64,000 nucleotides of DNA from Paenibacillus plantarum (GTDB lineage: Bacteria > Bacillota > Bacilli > Paenibacillales > NBRC-103111). The stretch is from assembly GCF_013141695.1 (NCBI RefSeq), contig NZ_WHNY01000035.1, positions 1 through 64,000 of the forward strand. Reading direction: 5' to 3'. The notes under the pieces were generated by a model. The model was not told the DNA's origin and ran no database searches. It saw only the letters and a list, made by a program, of their open reading frames with translations. Shown here in pieces: positions 10,184 to 19,439 of the stretch (positions are counted from its first letter, which is position 1; each line of letters starts with the position of its first letter). A program made the position numbers and the translations under genes.

Positions 10184-10449
10184 GCCTTGACCTCCAGTCT
10201 GAATATCCTGTCTATGCATCAAACTTTAAAGCAACCAGGCCCCCTCAACAATGAGTCATACTTTCGATTCCTCACTATTTTCTACATTCCCGAAATCGAC
10301 ATAGGTTCTTAAGAAAAGTCAATATTCACAGTTCCAGCAAGATTGGAAAATTCCGCATGCGCATCCACCATCTGTCACTATTTTGCACCCTAACCACGCT
10401 TTATGAGGCATGAATCATGAAAATGGAGAACTTTTTAAAGCTCAGAGTA

Positions 10450-10480
10450 TTGAACCCATCCCACTGCTCCGTGATATACT
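10450..10480 (+). promoter_or_regulatory. Candidate promoter of the AraC-type sensor gene
   Basis: TTGAAC at 10450-10455 and GATATA at 10473-10478 are separated by 17 bases, 41 bases before the start codon. The rest of the 10184-10518 divergent region shows no gene and no strong hairpin. Confidence 0.45.
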
Positions 10481-10518
10481 CAATATGGTTAACTCCTACT
10501 TAGGAAAGGAATGACACG

Positions 10519-12792
10519 ATGAAGTGGATAGCACGATTTTCGACAAAAATCCAAAATCAAGTTTCACTGTTCTACACCTTGTTCTTCAGCTTCATCGCGA
10601 TTATTCTATTGCTCGTATCGATTAATACGTGGTCTTATTCCTTCTTCCGCGATCGGATCAAGGATGAGATTATCCTCAATAGCGGTCTGAATTTGAATAC
10701 GACTGTCGCTAATTATGAGAAGCATATCAAGCTGATTCGAAGCATCATGGTCGGCTATCTGTTCAGCAATGACACAGAAATCTTAAAGAATGGCAATCCG
10801 TTATCCCACTACGATATTGTGGTTAAAGCGCAAACTAATTTACAGTACTCACTTAATAATTCCTTGCTCTATTTAGACAACATCCTCTATTACTTCAAAG
10901 ATAGTCAGTTTGTCATTGAGAAAGATGGTACCCGGAATGCCGAGACCATGTTCAGTAAATTTTATGCCCAGTCATCCTATACGGTCGATTACTGGAACAA
11001 GGAGTTGGCTAGCTCACAGAGCTTCAAAATCTACCCTTCCGCCGTCTTCAACTCGGTTACCGCATTTGAAAATAAACCAGTCGGCAGCCTCATGCCCATC
11101 CTAATTAAGAGCGCGTATGATACGAATTTCGCTTTTATCGTCTTCATGAAGAGCGCTAAGGTCTATGAAGCCTTTCATCAGTCGCAGCCTGAAAGCAGCC
11201 TCCTCATTATGGATGGTAATCACAACGTGATTTTTTCCTCCGATGAGGCTCAACTACCCTCTGAAATCAAGGAGCAATCTGGCAGTGGCTATTCCTTAAT
11301 TAAGAATACCTATTACTTCTACCACACCAGCGCAGAGACAGGTTTAACGTATATCGAGATCGTTTCCGACAAAGGTCTCACCAAGCAAATTCACCGACTT
11401 AACCTCAATATGCTCGTTCTTATCCTACTTTCCCTATTCATCTCACTTGCGGTTTCCTATCTGATTGCTAGGAGATTCCATAATCCACTGGCGAATATGC
11501 TTCGCTCGCTGGAAGCGTATCATCCTGCAGGCCTGCAAGGCATTACGAATAGCCGAATTAAGGAATTCAACTTGCTTCATAATACCCTTCACGATCTATC
11601 CCGATCGAATCAGGAATTTCATAACGATATTCGCTCCAAGAATACCCTGTTGCAGCAATTTGCCTATATGACACGATTGAAGAAACTGGAAGGCAAAGGC
11701 TCACAATTGCATACTTCTATCGACGCGAACAAGCCGTACAAGCTCATCCTTTTTCAAATCGACTTCAAAGATAAGTTCCTCACGGAAATTACGAACGGGC
11801 ATCAGCGCATTTTCAACACGTATAAGGAACTAATCGAGACTCATTTCTCGCGCTTATACACAGATTCATTAACCTTTCAATTGGAAAAGGATCAGATCTT
11901 GTCCATTCTTTTTATCGAACATGAGGAAGATGCTGGGCATCCTGATGATCTAGATCATCTTGTGCGTATGCTGGAAATTGACTCTGCGTATTGCAACTTC
12001 ACCATTGCACCAAGTCCTATTCACAAGAACTCATCTGACTTTGTGGAAACGTATCAGAATGCGCTAGATCTCATTAAACAACGGCGGCTTGGCGAAGATG
12101 TTCAGATCATTACGGAATGGCTTCCACAGCCCGCTCTACTGATTCCTACACCATCTGAGGAGAACGAGCTAACAGCTAATCTACAAGCAGGTTCTGATGC
12201 CGTCACGATTCCTCTAACCGATAAGCTGCTCGATCAACTTGCGAAGGCTGGCGCACTCGCCCACCAGTTTCAAGACTTCACCAAAGATATCGTGAACAAA
12301 GCGATGAAGAGTATGTACGCCCAAAATATTTCCATCCACACATTCTCAGACAGAGGTTCACCTTACGATCTCTTGAAAGCATGCCATACCTTAGAGCAGT
12401 ACAAGGATTTCTTGCACTGGTTCTTATCCCGGTCCGCAGCCGCCATGAAAGAGAAGAAATCTGAAACCGACGTCATGACCAAGTTCGTCATGGAATATGT
12501 GGAGTCCAATTTCGGAGATGATCTGTCACTAGAAGCGATCTCTGCCAAACTGGGAATTACCGGCCCGTATCTGTCGACCTACTTCAAGGAAAAGACGGGG
12601 ACGAATTTCAGCGATTACATTTTCACCGTTCGAATGAATAAATCGATTGAAATGCTGCGAGATACCGACCTGAAAGTGCAGGAGATCGCTTCACTTGTTG
12701 GCTACTTCACAGCTGCTTCTTTCAACCGTGTTTTCAAGCGGCACACAGGGATTACGCCTAGTGAGTTCAGAAGGCTTAATAATAAAAATTAA
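10519..12792 (+). CDS. Membrane sensor with AraC-type DNA-binding domain (polysaccharide locus regulator)
   Basis: 757-residue transcription regulator. A transmembrane helix near residues 19-40, an extracellular sensor region of about 250 residues and a second helix near 296-318 (LVLILLSLFISLAVSYLIARR core) place the sensor outside the cell. A cytoplasmic linker follows, and the last 100 residues form a double helix-turn-helix of the AraC family (LSLEAISAKLGIT and VQEIASLVGYF segments, ending GITPSEFRR). Proteins of this build in Paenibacillus control neighbouring LplABC importers in response to external sugars, and it is divergent from such an operon here. AGGAAAGGA sits before the ATG. Whether it activates directly or through a partner is not visible. 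Confidence 0.92.
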   Translation: MKWIARFSTKIQNQVSLFYTLFFSFIAIILLLVSINTWSYSFFRDRIKDEIILNSGLNLNTTVANYEKHIKLIRSIMVGYLFSNDTEILKNGNPLSHYDIVVKAQTNLQYSLNNSLLYLDNILYYFKDSQFVIEKDGTRNAETMFSKFYAQSSYTVDYWNKELASSQSFKIYPSAVFNSVTAFENKPVGSLMPILIKSAYDTNFAFIVFMKSAKVYEAFHQSQPESSLLIMDGNHNVIFSSDEAQLPSEIKEQSGSGYSLIKNTYYFYHTSAETGLTYIEIVSDKGLTKQIHRLNLNMLVLILLSLFISLAVSYLIARRFHNPLANMLRSLEAYHPAGLQGITNSRIKEFNLLHNTLHDLSRSNQEFHNDIRSKNTLLQQFAYMTRLKKLEGKGSQLHTSIDANKPYKLILFQIDFKDKFLTEITNGHQRIFNTYKELIETHFSRLYTDSLTFQLEKDQILSILFIEHEEDAGHPDDLDHLVRMLEIDSAYCNFTIAPSPIHKNSSDFVETYQNALDLIKQRRLGEDVQIITEWLPQPALLIPTPSEENELTANLQAGSDAVTIPLTDKLLDQLAKAGALAHQFQDFTKDIVNKAMKSMYAQNISIHTFSDRGSPYDLLKACHTLEQYKDFLHWFLSRSAAAMKEKKSETDVMTKFVMEYVESNFGDDLSLEAISAKLGITGPYLSTYFKEKTGTNFSDYIFTVRMNKSIEMLRDTDLKVQEIASLVGYFTAASFNRVFKRHTGITPSEFRRLNNKN

Positions 12793-12795
12793 ATG

Positions 12796-12838
12796 AAAAG
12801 GGAGCAGATACACCTGGATGGCGTATTTGCTCCCTTTT
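12796..12838. terminator. Bidirectional terminator between convergent genes
   Basis: AAAAGGGAGCA (12796-12806) pairs with TGCTCCCTTTT (12828-12838), with further pairing in the arm. It is A-rich on the left and T-rich on the right, so it can serve both the AraC-type sensor gene (+) and the GNAT gene (-), whose stops flank it. Confidence 0.85.
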
Positions 12839-12845
12839 GTTTCCC

Positions 12846-13817
12846 CTAATTTAGATCCTTCGCATATCTGGCATAGCTCTTCCAACTTTGATAGCCCAAC
12901 TTACCATAGAAATCTACGAAAGGTGTAGTATCAATAACCACGTGGCGAACGTCACGCTGCAACAAATAATGAATCGCTGCTTGTACAATCGAGATCCCGT
13001 ATTTATGTCCACGGAAGCTCTCATCGATGCCTAGAGGGCCTATGCCGCCCAATTCTCCCTCGAAGAGCGGCGACCAGTAAATGTTCTGCGCTAACAGGGG
13101 AGACTGTGCATCGTTCATCCTACAGAAACCAATGATCGAGCCTTCTTTCTCTAGTAGCACGAATTCCCGGCCCGTACCACCGCGTTCCCAATAGTCACGA
13201 TGCTGATAATCCCATGTGCCAGGAAAGCAGCGATTCATGAACGTTGTTAAGCCTTCTCGATCATGCCGATTGGCGACTCGGAATGACGCCTCATGGACAG
13301 CTGGCAGAGATATGATCTGACCTTCTTCATAAGCGTTCAGTAGGTCGAAAGAATGCTCCAAGAAGGTGTATGTTCGCTTCTCAAACCACGCTTTCGTTTC
13401 CTCGAGTTGATCTGGAATCCCCGGAAACAGACGGCCGTGCAGATCATTGCCCAGCATGATCCGCCGTGCTCCGGCGTTCTGCAGAGCCTCTTCAGCTTTG
13501 TAAAGTAAATAACTCCCGATTCCCTTGTTTCTATGCTCGGGGTCTACCATCAGCGCCTGAATCCATCCCATATCCCCGCGAATGCCAAAACGCACAGTAA
13601 CCTCACTAGCCATCTTGGCAATGACGAATCCAACAACACGCCCGGACGATTGCTCTAGCGCCACCCAGGATCCTTCCCTTAGCCAAAGTCGGTCTCCTAC
13701 GACATTCTGCTCCAACAATCGAAGCCTCATCGGGAACGAGTCCGACAACTCCTTATTCCATAGCGCTACCATATCACTCAGATGCGACGCTTCCATTCGT
13801 TCGAAAATCCAGTTCAT
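12846..13817 (-). CDS. GNAT-family N-acetyltransferase, two tandem domains
   Basis: 323-residue cytoplasmic protein with two GNAT folds. The N-terminal domain carries the acetyl-CoA loop region MVDPEHRNKGIGSYLL; the C-terminal one carries LGIDESFRGHKYGIS. Double-GNAT proteins of this size occur widely in Bacillales with unknown acceptors. The open frame extends to 13853, but GGAGGAGCAGC directly before the ATG at 13817 marks the start. It is convergent with the upstream regulator and is followed by an empty region, so it looks monocistronic. No substrate can be assigned from the sequence. Confidence 0.85.
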   Translation of the reverse strand: MNWIFERMEASHLSDMVALWNKELSDSFPMRLRLLEQNVVGDRLWLREGSWVALEQSSGRVVGFVIAKMASEVTVRFGIRGDMGWIQALMVDPEHRNKGIGSYLLYKAEEALQNAGARRIMLGNDLHGRLFPGIPDQLEETKAWFEKRTYTFLEHSFDLLNAYEEGQIISLPAVHEASFRVANRHDREGLTTFMNRCFPGTWDYQHRDYWERGGTGREFVLLEKEGSIIGFCRMNDAQSPLLAQNIYWSPLFEGELGGIGPLGIDESFRGHKYGISIVQAAIHYLLQRDVRHVVIDTTPFVDFYGKLGYQSWKSYARYAKDLN

Positions 13818-13853
13818 GCTGCTCCTCCTCTGGGTATCCCCCTGATTACACAT

Positions 13854-14285
13854 ACGTAACTTACGGCAAATGGCATAGCCTTACTGAGAAATATAGGACA
13901 TCTAGGCGATCTCGCCTATAAGCAAATCTTTCAAATGTTTGTAGATGATAAGAATGGCGCCCTTGCCGGCCACTAACTGTATTAACTACATCTAATTTAT
14001 TGAAATTCATCCAAAATAATCAATTAGATGTAAAAAATACAGCTAATCTAGCCAAATTCCACAAATCCCATCAAACTGAGCTCAATTAACTGTAGGAAAT
14101 CCATTTATTCCTTTCATCTAGGAAATAATCGACAGATTAGATGGAGAAAATCCATTTATTTCAAAAGATTGACCGCCCAAACCTTACTATGGGAGCCTGA
14201 CTCTCTACCTAACTACTCTCCTCCCACCCACTCCCCCCAGTTGCGGAGCGTGCTTCCCTCAAGACACACAATCCACACACAGTGC
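13854..14285. repeat. Gene-free, AT-rich stretch with nested inverted and direct repeats
   Basis: No gene is seen. CTGTATT (13978-13984) pairs with AATACAG (14036-14042), and inside it TACATCTAATT (13987-13997) pairs with AATTAGATGTA (14022-14032), giving one long hairpin. Downstream GAAATCCATTTATT (14096-14109) is repeated as AAAATCCATTTATT (14147-14160), with CATCTA and TAGATG between. It looks like a dispersed, structured intergenic repeat rather than decayed coding sequence. Confidence 0.5.
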
Positions 14286-14323
14286 TCAAAAAGCCCCTCC
14301 CCCGCCTAAAGCGAGATCGGGGC
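14286..14323 (-). terminator. Terminator of the 14339-15418 oxidoreductase gene
   Basis: On the minus strand a GC-rich hairpin (GCCCC at 14293-14297 pairing with GGGGC at 14319-14323) is followed directly by CTTTTTG. It lies 16 bases after the stop codon. Confidence 0.75.
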
Positions 14324-14338
14324 ATTGCTACTTATTGC

Positions 14339-15418
14339 TTATTTCGCATAAATATGAGGATTTTGGCGTTGGCATTCCTCGATAACCCACAGTTGTCTGC
14401 GAACCTGCTGAGGCGTAATCTCCAGCTCTTTCCCCTCAGTCAGCGTGTCATACAGCATTAGATAAAGCTTCTCTGTCATATGCTCGAATGCTGATTTCCC
14501 GCCTGGAATCGCAAGCTCCCAGCTTTCCGTTTGCCAAGGCAGCTTCTCACTGCAATAGGCAGGCTTCCCATCCGCCGAAAATAAAGGCTCCCGGATCAGC
14601 TTCTGCTCAGGCGCTTCTTCCGATTTAAAATATTTCCACTCCAGCTTATCCCCGTTTCCATGGAGGCCACCGTTCGTTCCTTGAATGTTGAACAGTTCAT
14701 GAGGAAAGGCGGAACTGGATGAAATTTCCATATCTATCGTAGGGCGACCTTTCCCGTGCATAAGAAGCTTCACATAATCCTCCGCATCACCGAAGGTATT
14801 CGTTCTGTCCATGATGCACATCACCTCTGGCTGTGCGTCCGCACCGAACAGCTGCAGTGCCTGATCCAGCGGATGTGGCCCCGTATTCATCAAGCTGCCG
14901 CCATTATTGCTTTGCAACGTTTGCCAATCCCAACGGCGGGCAAACCCGTTATAGCTGAAATCGATCTGCACGATGCGTCCCAGCACGCCAGACTCAATCA
15001 CTTTACGCAGCTGCACGAAGGCCGGTTGATAACGGGATTGTTGGAATACAGCCAATATAGCGCCTGTTCGCTCCGATGCCTCAATCAGCTGATCAACCTC
15101 TTCCGTTGTTTTCGCAAGCGGCTTCTCGCACAAAACATGAAGACCGCGGTTAAGCAGCTCCAGTGTAATCGGAAAATGCTGATGACTCGGAGAAGCATTT
15201 ACGATCAAATCGAGCTCCTCATGGGCCACCATCTCCTCCCAGGAGGCGTAGGCTTGGCATCCGTATTCTGATTTCGCTAGCTCTTGACGCTCTGGAATGG
15301 AGTCCGCAACCGCCGTAATCTGGTAATGTTCAGGAAGTTGAACGAGCAACTTTCCGTGAATATCGCGCCCGCTGCGTCCCTGTCCGATAATACCTACCTT
15401 TACAATTTTCTTGGTCAT
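14339..15418 (-). CDS. Gfo/Idh/MocA-family NAD(P)-dependent oxidoreductase
   Basis: 359-residue dehydrogenase of the glucose-fructose oxidoreductase family. The N-terminal Rossmann motif GIIGQGRSGR, the ADS turn after the second strand and the EKPLA motif (the Lys is the usual catalytic/cofactor-contacting residue) are all present. The C-terminal half is the beta-sheet substrate domain. The enzyme would oxidise or epimerise a sugar or inositol derivative; the substrate is unknown. A longer open frame to 15553 would overlap the upstream regulator; GAGGT before the ATG at 15418 fits better. It follows an AraC-type gene by 25 bases on the same strand and ends at a clear terminator, so the pair is probably one transcript. 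Confidence 0.88.
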   Translation of the reverse strand: MTKKIVKVGIIGQGRSGRDIHGKLLVQLPEHYQITAVADSIPERQELAKSEYGCQAYASWEEMVAHEELDLIVNASPSHQHFPITLELLNRGLHVLCEKPLAKTTEEVDQLIEASERTGAILAVFQQSRYQPAFVQLRKVIESGVLGRIVQIDFSYNGFARRWDWQTLQSNNGGSLMNTGPHPLDQALQLFGADAQPEVMCIMDRTNTFGDAEDYVKLLMHGKGRPTIDMEISSSSAFPHELFNIQGTNGGLHGNGDKLEWKYFKSEEAPEQKLIREPLFSADGKPAYCSEKLPWQTESWELAIPGGKSAFEHMTEKLYLMLYDTLTEGKELEITPQQVRRQLWVIEECQRQNPHIYAK

Positions 15419-15443
15419 CTCAACTACCTCTTTCTTCGTGGGT

Positions 15444-16349
15444 TTAGGGGGTCTTGCCAAACGTTTTCTTATATTCAGTAGGCGTAATGCCTGTTCGTTT
15501 CTTGAATGTTCGGATGAAATGGCTGAGATGATGAAATCCGACCTGGAAGCCAATTTGTGTAATCGTATGCATGTTACGCTGAATCAGCTCCATTGCCCTT
15601 TCGATGCGTACCTCATTCACATAATCGACGAAGTTCTGGCCAGTTTCTTTCTTAAAAACCGTACTAAAGTAAGCAGGTGCCATATTCGCAAGGAAAGCTC
15701 CTTGCTCCAGCGGAATATCCTGACTGTAATTGTCGTGTATATATCGTTTGACCTCTTCAATTGGATGCTGGCTCGTCGATGTTGATTGTACACTTTGCTT
15801 GCGCCTAGCACGCCGATATTCGCGATCCATGATGATGAGCAGCTTGACGAGGCTCGTACATATGGCATATTCATACCCCGCTTCACGATGCTCAAACTCT
15901 TCCTGAATATCTTGAAGCAGTTGCTCGACGAGAAGTTGCTTCGACTTCGCGATATGCAGCCACGGCTGAGGCAAGGACGATAGCTCGGGTAATTCGTCAG
16001 CATTTTGAAGAAGAGGCTGCAAAGTATCCAAAAAAGGCTTCAACTGCTCCCTCACCAAATACGGGAGAAAATCAATCAGCACCACTTCGAACTCATGATC
16101 CTGGGTGGCGCTCAAACTGTGTTCCACCCCAGGAGTGATGATGAACATATCCCCTCTGCTGACTTTCAGCGACTTGCCACGCAGCTGATGGTTGCATACA
16201 CCCTTAAGCACGTAAGCAATCTGCGTATATTCGTGGATATGCAAGGGCTGCTTCAGCGAGAGGCTGGAGTAGCTGAATATTTTAAAAGGAAATTCCTTTT
16301 TCAGCGTTAATTTAGTTTGAAAATAGGACATTCCCTTCCCCATGTTCAT
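15444..16349 (-). CDS. AraC-family regulator with N-terminal cupin sensor
   Basis: 301-residue cytoplasmic transcription factor. Residues 1-110 form a cupin-like sugar-sensing domain (LHIHEYTQIAYVLKG, ITPGVEHSL). The C-terminal 100 residues are a double helix-turn-helix (AYFSTVFKKETGQNF, ITQIGFQVGFHHLSHF, GITPTEYKK). AGGTGG seven bases before the ATG at 16349 decides the start over an upstream ATG at 16385. It lies 98 bases after nagA and 25 bases before an oxidoreductase gene on the same strand, and may regulate either the downstream oxidoreductase or the amino-sugar operon upstream. Confidence 0.9.
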   Translation of the reverse strand: MNMGKGMSYFQTKLTLKKEFPFKIFSYSSLSLKQPLHIHEYTQIAYVLKGVCNHQLRGKSLKVSRGDMFIITPGVEHSLSATQDHEFEVVLIDFLPYLVREQLKPFLDTLQPLLQNADELPELSSLPQPWLHIAKSKQLLVEQLLQDIQEEFEHREAGYEYAICTSLVKLLIIMDREYRRARRKQSVQSTSTSQHPIEEVKRYIHDNYSQDIPLEQGAFLANMAPAYFSTVFKKETGQNFVDYVNEVRIERAMELIQRNMHTITQIGFQVGFHHLSHFIRTFKKRTGITPTEYKKTFGKTP

Positions 16350-16447
16350 ACGATTACCACCTGTCCGAAGCCATATTTCCTTCAAGCATATGCCAATTGA
16401 CGGAATAGAACAACCCTTGTATGCTGACGCGTGGCATGACGCATTGC

Positions 16448-17629
16448 TTAGATCTTGCAGCTGTCGTCATAGACGAGCCTGCCAGCTTTGTAAGTCTGAC
16501 GCAAGGGGATGCATCCGTCATCTCGCACCCTATCCAAGAGAACGAAATCAGCCGGCGCTCCTACCGACAAGCCCTCTGCGGCAGGTAATCTCATCAAGCG
16601 GGCCGGGCGTATCGAGGCCATTTCCCAGGCAGCCGGGAATTCGGCGATGCCCTGTCTGCACAAATGTGCTATGCCCCACAGCAGCATCTGAGCCGAGCCT
16701 GCAAGCAGCCGGGGGTCAGCAGCCAGGTGAAGCTTGCCTTCTGTGGTAAGTACAACATCTCCACCGATGTGCGTCTTGTAGACGCCTGGTTCAAGACCGC
16801 TGATAGCTACGGCATCGCTAACAAGGAGCGCTTGCTCCCCTTTCACTTTCAGCACGACCTTCAACACTTGGTCCGGCAAATGAAATCCATCCGCGATCAC
16901 ACAGCTCCACAAATCATCCTGTGCCAATTGCTCCCACAGGTAATTCGGATGACGTGGCAGCATCAGGTGTGCCCCGTTCCCCAGATGCGTCGACATCCGC
17001 GCGCCTGCCGCGACTGCTTCGCCAATCTGCGAAGCGTCCGCAGCGGTGTGACCGATGGACACGATCACGCCACTATCGACGCAGCGCTTAATGAACGTAG
17101 CACTGTCCGGCCATTCCGGCGACAGCGTCACAATCTTGATGCGGCCGCCCGCCGCTTCCTGCCAACGGCAGAAGAGGTCCCAATCCGGCGGCCTTACGGC
17201 ATCCAGACGGTGAGCGCCGCGCGCTCCGTCATCCGGTGAAATGAACGGGCCTTCGAGATGAATGCCCGCAATGCCTTGCTCCGTCGCCGGATCCGCCGCG
17301 CAGGCGCTTGCAATACTGCCGAGCGCACTAGCGATCGCCTCGGGCGTGTTCGTAATGACGGTGGGGTAACTGGAGGTGACCCCTTCCCGCCATAGCTTGC
17401 GGATGATTTGACTAACCGTTTCCGCTTGCAGCGGAAGCTGGTTGAAGTCTAATCCCGCATAGCCATTGATCTGCAGATCGACCAAGCCAGGGGCGACGAT
17501 CGGAAGCTCTTCTGACTCTGAAGCGTCCAGCTGCAGCACTTCATCAATCCGTCCATCGCGGACGGTAATCGCGACAGGCGCTCCTGTTGCATAGTGGCGT
17601 GCGCGAATGACGCTCATTTTATCGGCCAT
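16448..17629 (-). CDS. nagA: N-acetylglucosamine-6-phosphate deacetylase
   Basis: 393-residue amidohydrolase-fold enzyme converting GlcNAc-6-phosphate to glucosamine-6-phosphate and acetate. Diagnostic segments are present in family order: HLEGPFIS (metal-binding Glu), GHTAADA, HLGNGAH (metal-binding His residues), DGFHL, and SDAVA with the catalytic Asp. Length is close to the usual 380-400. The start overlaps the preceding nagB-like stop by 11 bases; a second in-frame ATG at 17617 sits right after that stop (TAAAATG) and is an equally plausible coupled start. It is the last gene of a four-gene minus-strand operon, so its product feeds the NagB-like enzyme encoded just upstream. Confidence 0.92.
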   Translation of the reverse strand: MADKMSVIRARHYATGAPVAITVRDGRIDEVLQLDASESEELPIVAPGLVDLQINGYAGLDFNQLPLQAETVSQIIRKLWREGVTSSYPTVITNTPEAIASALGSIASACAADPATEQGIAGIHLEGPFISPDDGARGAHRLDAVRPPDWDLFCRWQEAAGGRIKIVTLSPEWPDSATFIKRCVDSGVIVSIGHTAADASQIGEAVAAGARMSTHLGNGAHLMLPRHPNYLWEQLAQDDLWSCVIADGFHLPDQVLKVVLKVKGEQALLVSDAVAISGLEPGVYKTHIGGDVVLTTEGKLHLAADPRLLAGSAQMLLWGIAHLCRQGIAEFPAAWEMASIRPARLMRLPAAEGLSVGAPADFVLLDRVRDDGCIPLRQTYKAGRLVYDDSCKI

Positions 17630-18401
17630 AGGAATCGTGGTCCAGATACATCGTGCAGTCCGGATGCTCGCGGAGAATCGTCGATGGACACTCTGTCGAG
17701 ATGGCTCCGTTTAATGTGCGCTTCACCGCTTGATGCTTCGTTACACCAGGTACTGAGCAGAACAGATGCGTACCCGACATCAACGCTGGAATCGTCAGTG
17801 TTAATGCATGGGTCGGCACATCATCTAAACTTTCAAAGCATCCATCATTCACCTGCTGCTGCCGGCAAACATCGTCCAACTCCACACGTTTAATCAGTTC
17901 CGGATCTGCGAAATCGGCAACTGGCGGATCATTGAAAGCAATGTGACCATTCTCGCCAATGCCAAGACAGACAATATCAATCGGCGCTTCTTCAAGAAGT
18001 GCGCTATACCGTTTGCACTCGTCCTCTGCCTGGTTCATGCTATTAATCAGATGCACAGTTCCCGGCTTCACCTGATCGAACAAGTGGTCGTTCAAAAAGC
18101 TCCCAAATCGCTGCGGCGCGTCTTCACTAAGCCCGATGTATTCGTCCATGTGAAACACAGTGATCCGCGACCAGTCGATGGCTTCATCTTGAGCCAGCGT
18201 TTCGAGCATTTCATTTTGCGAGGGCGCTGCCGCGAAAATAATACGGATAGCCGCTTTCTCAGCAAGCAGCGACTTGATTTGATTGGCTGCATCTAGCCCA
18301 GCCGCTTGCCCCAATGCGATCCGGTTCTGATATACGTTAACCTTCAACGCATCGATTCGTGTATGCCAGACAGGCTGATCTTGTACTTGTGGCTCGCTCA
18401 T
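17619..18401 (-). CDS. nagB: NagB-like glucosamine-6-phosphate deaminase/isomerase
   Basis: 260-residue NagB/RpiA-fold protein expected to convert glucosamine-6-phosphate to fructose-6-phosphate and ammonia. It has FHMDEYIGL with the catalytic Asp and the signature GIGENGHIAFNDP. Compared with the E. coli signature GVGNDGHIAFNEP, the Asp before GHI is Asn and the final Glu is Asp; the first change is tolerated in some Firmicute enzymes, the second is less usual, so substrate or rate may differ. GGAGG lies nine bases before the ATG. It overlaps nagA by 11 bases and lies 19 bases after an oxidoreductase gene, so it is clearly co-transcribed. Confidence 0.85.
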   Translation of the reverse strand: MSEPQVQDQPVWHTRIDALKVNVYQNRIALGQAAGLDAANQIKSLLAEKAAIRIIFAAAPSQNEMLETLAQDEAIDWSRITVFHMDEYIGLSEDAPQRFGSFLNDHLFDQVKPGTVHLINSMNQAEDECKRYSALLEEAPIDIVCLGIGENGHIAFNDPPVADFADPELIKRVELDDVCRQQQVNDGCFESLDDVPTHALTLTIPALMSGTHLFCSVPGVTKHQAVKRTLNGAISTECPSTILREHPDCTMYLDHDSYGR

Positions 18402-18420
18402 AGGATCGTTCCTCCAATTA

Positions 18421-19437
18421 TCATATAGTCAGCTGCAGCCCTTCGGCAGCGCTCTTATAAATTTGTTCAACTAGCTGCACCGCGCGCAGGCCAGATTCCC
18501 CCGTAACCAGCGGTTCATCGCCGGCTTCGATGGCAGCCATGACGTCGAGCAGCTGGCTTTGATGAAAATCCGACACAATGCTGCGCGGATCGGTAATGCC
18601 GCCGTAGGCACCTGCCTCCGCCCAAGTCGGTTCGCTTCGCCCTGGCACTGTCCAATGGACAATCGTCGAGCCTTCCAGCTTGATCGAGCCTTTTTCCCCG
18701 TACAGATTAATCGTCGCCGCAAAGCCCGGAGCAATGCTGGTCGAGGCCATGATCGTACCGAACGCGCCATTTTTAAATTGCAAAATGGCTAAACCCAAAT
18801 CCTCCGCTTCCATCTCGTGCGTCTGAGTAGCCACCTTGCCAAAGACAGTGTGTACGTCTCCAGCGAACCACAGCAGCAGATCCAAGCAATGAATCCCTTG
18901 GTTCATCAGAGCTCCTCCATCTTCGGCAATCGTTCCGCGCCATTTCGCGCTATCATAATAAGACTGGGATCGATGAAAGGGGAGTGACACCTCAACCAGC
19001 AGAAGCTTACCAAGATCACCTTCATCCAACACCCGTTTAATCGCTTGATTCTGAGCTTCAAATCGCCGCTGAGAGATGACAGAGAGTGTAACATTATTCG
19101 CTTTGGCCGCTTGCACAAGCCTTTCTGCATCGTTCACATTCATGCTGATAGGCTTCTCGATAATCAGATGCTTGCCCGCATTCACGACCTCCAAACCGAT
19201 AGCAGCATGGCTGCCGCTTGAAGTCGTGACACAGACGATATCTACATCAGACCTGGTCAAGATCTCACGGTAATCCGTTGTCCAGGTGCAGCCTTCTCGC
19301 TCGGCTACCGCTTGCGCCTTCGCTTCCGCTCGACTAGATACCACGACTAGGCTTGCCTCTTCGATTTGACGAATCGCCTCGATATGAAAATCTGCTACCG
19401 ATCCACAGCCGATAATGCCGAACCTCCAGTTAACCAA
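18421..19437 (-). CDS. Gfo/Idh/MocA-family oxidoreductase in the amino-sugar operon
   Basis: 338-residue NAD(P)-dependent dehydrogenase. The Rossmann motif GIIGCGSVADFH is at the N-terminus, EKPISM is the family EKP motif, and a C-terminal beta-sheet domain follows. The start codon is TTG, preceded by GGAGGTG and almost abutting the stop of the TIM-barrel gene two bases away. Its place between a sugar isomerase/epimerase-type TIM barrel and NagB/NagA suggests it oxidises a hexosamine derivative, perhaps through a keto intermediate; that role is inference from context, and the family is too broad to name a substrate. Confidence 0.88.
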   Translation of the reverse strand: MVNWRFGIIGCGSVADFHIEAIRQIEEASLVVVSSRAEAKAQAVAEREGCTWTTDYREILTRSDVDIVCVTTSSGSHAAIGLEVVNAGKHLIIEKPISMNVNDAERLVQAAKANNVTLSVISQRRFEAQNQAIKRVLDEGDLGKLLLVEVSLPFHRSQSYYDSAKWRGTIAEDGGALMNQGIHCLDLLLWFAGDVHTVFGKVATQTHEMEAEDLGLAILQFKNGAFGTIMASTSIAPGFAATINLYGEKGSIKLEGSTIVHWTVPGRSEPTWAEAGAYGGITDPRSIVSDFHQSQLLDVMAAIEAGDEPLVTGESGLRAVQLVEQIYKSAAEGLQLTI

Positions 19438-19439
19438 CC

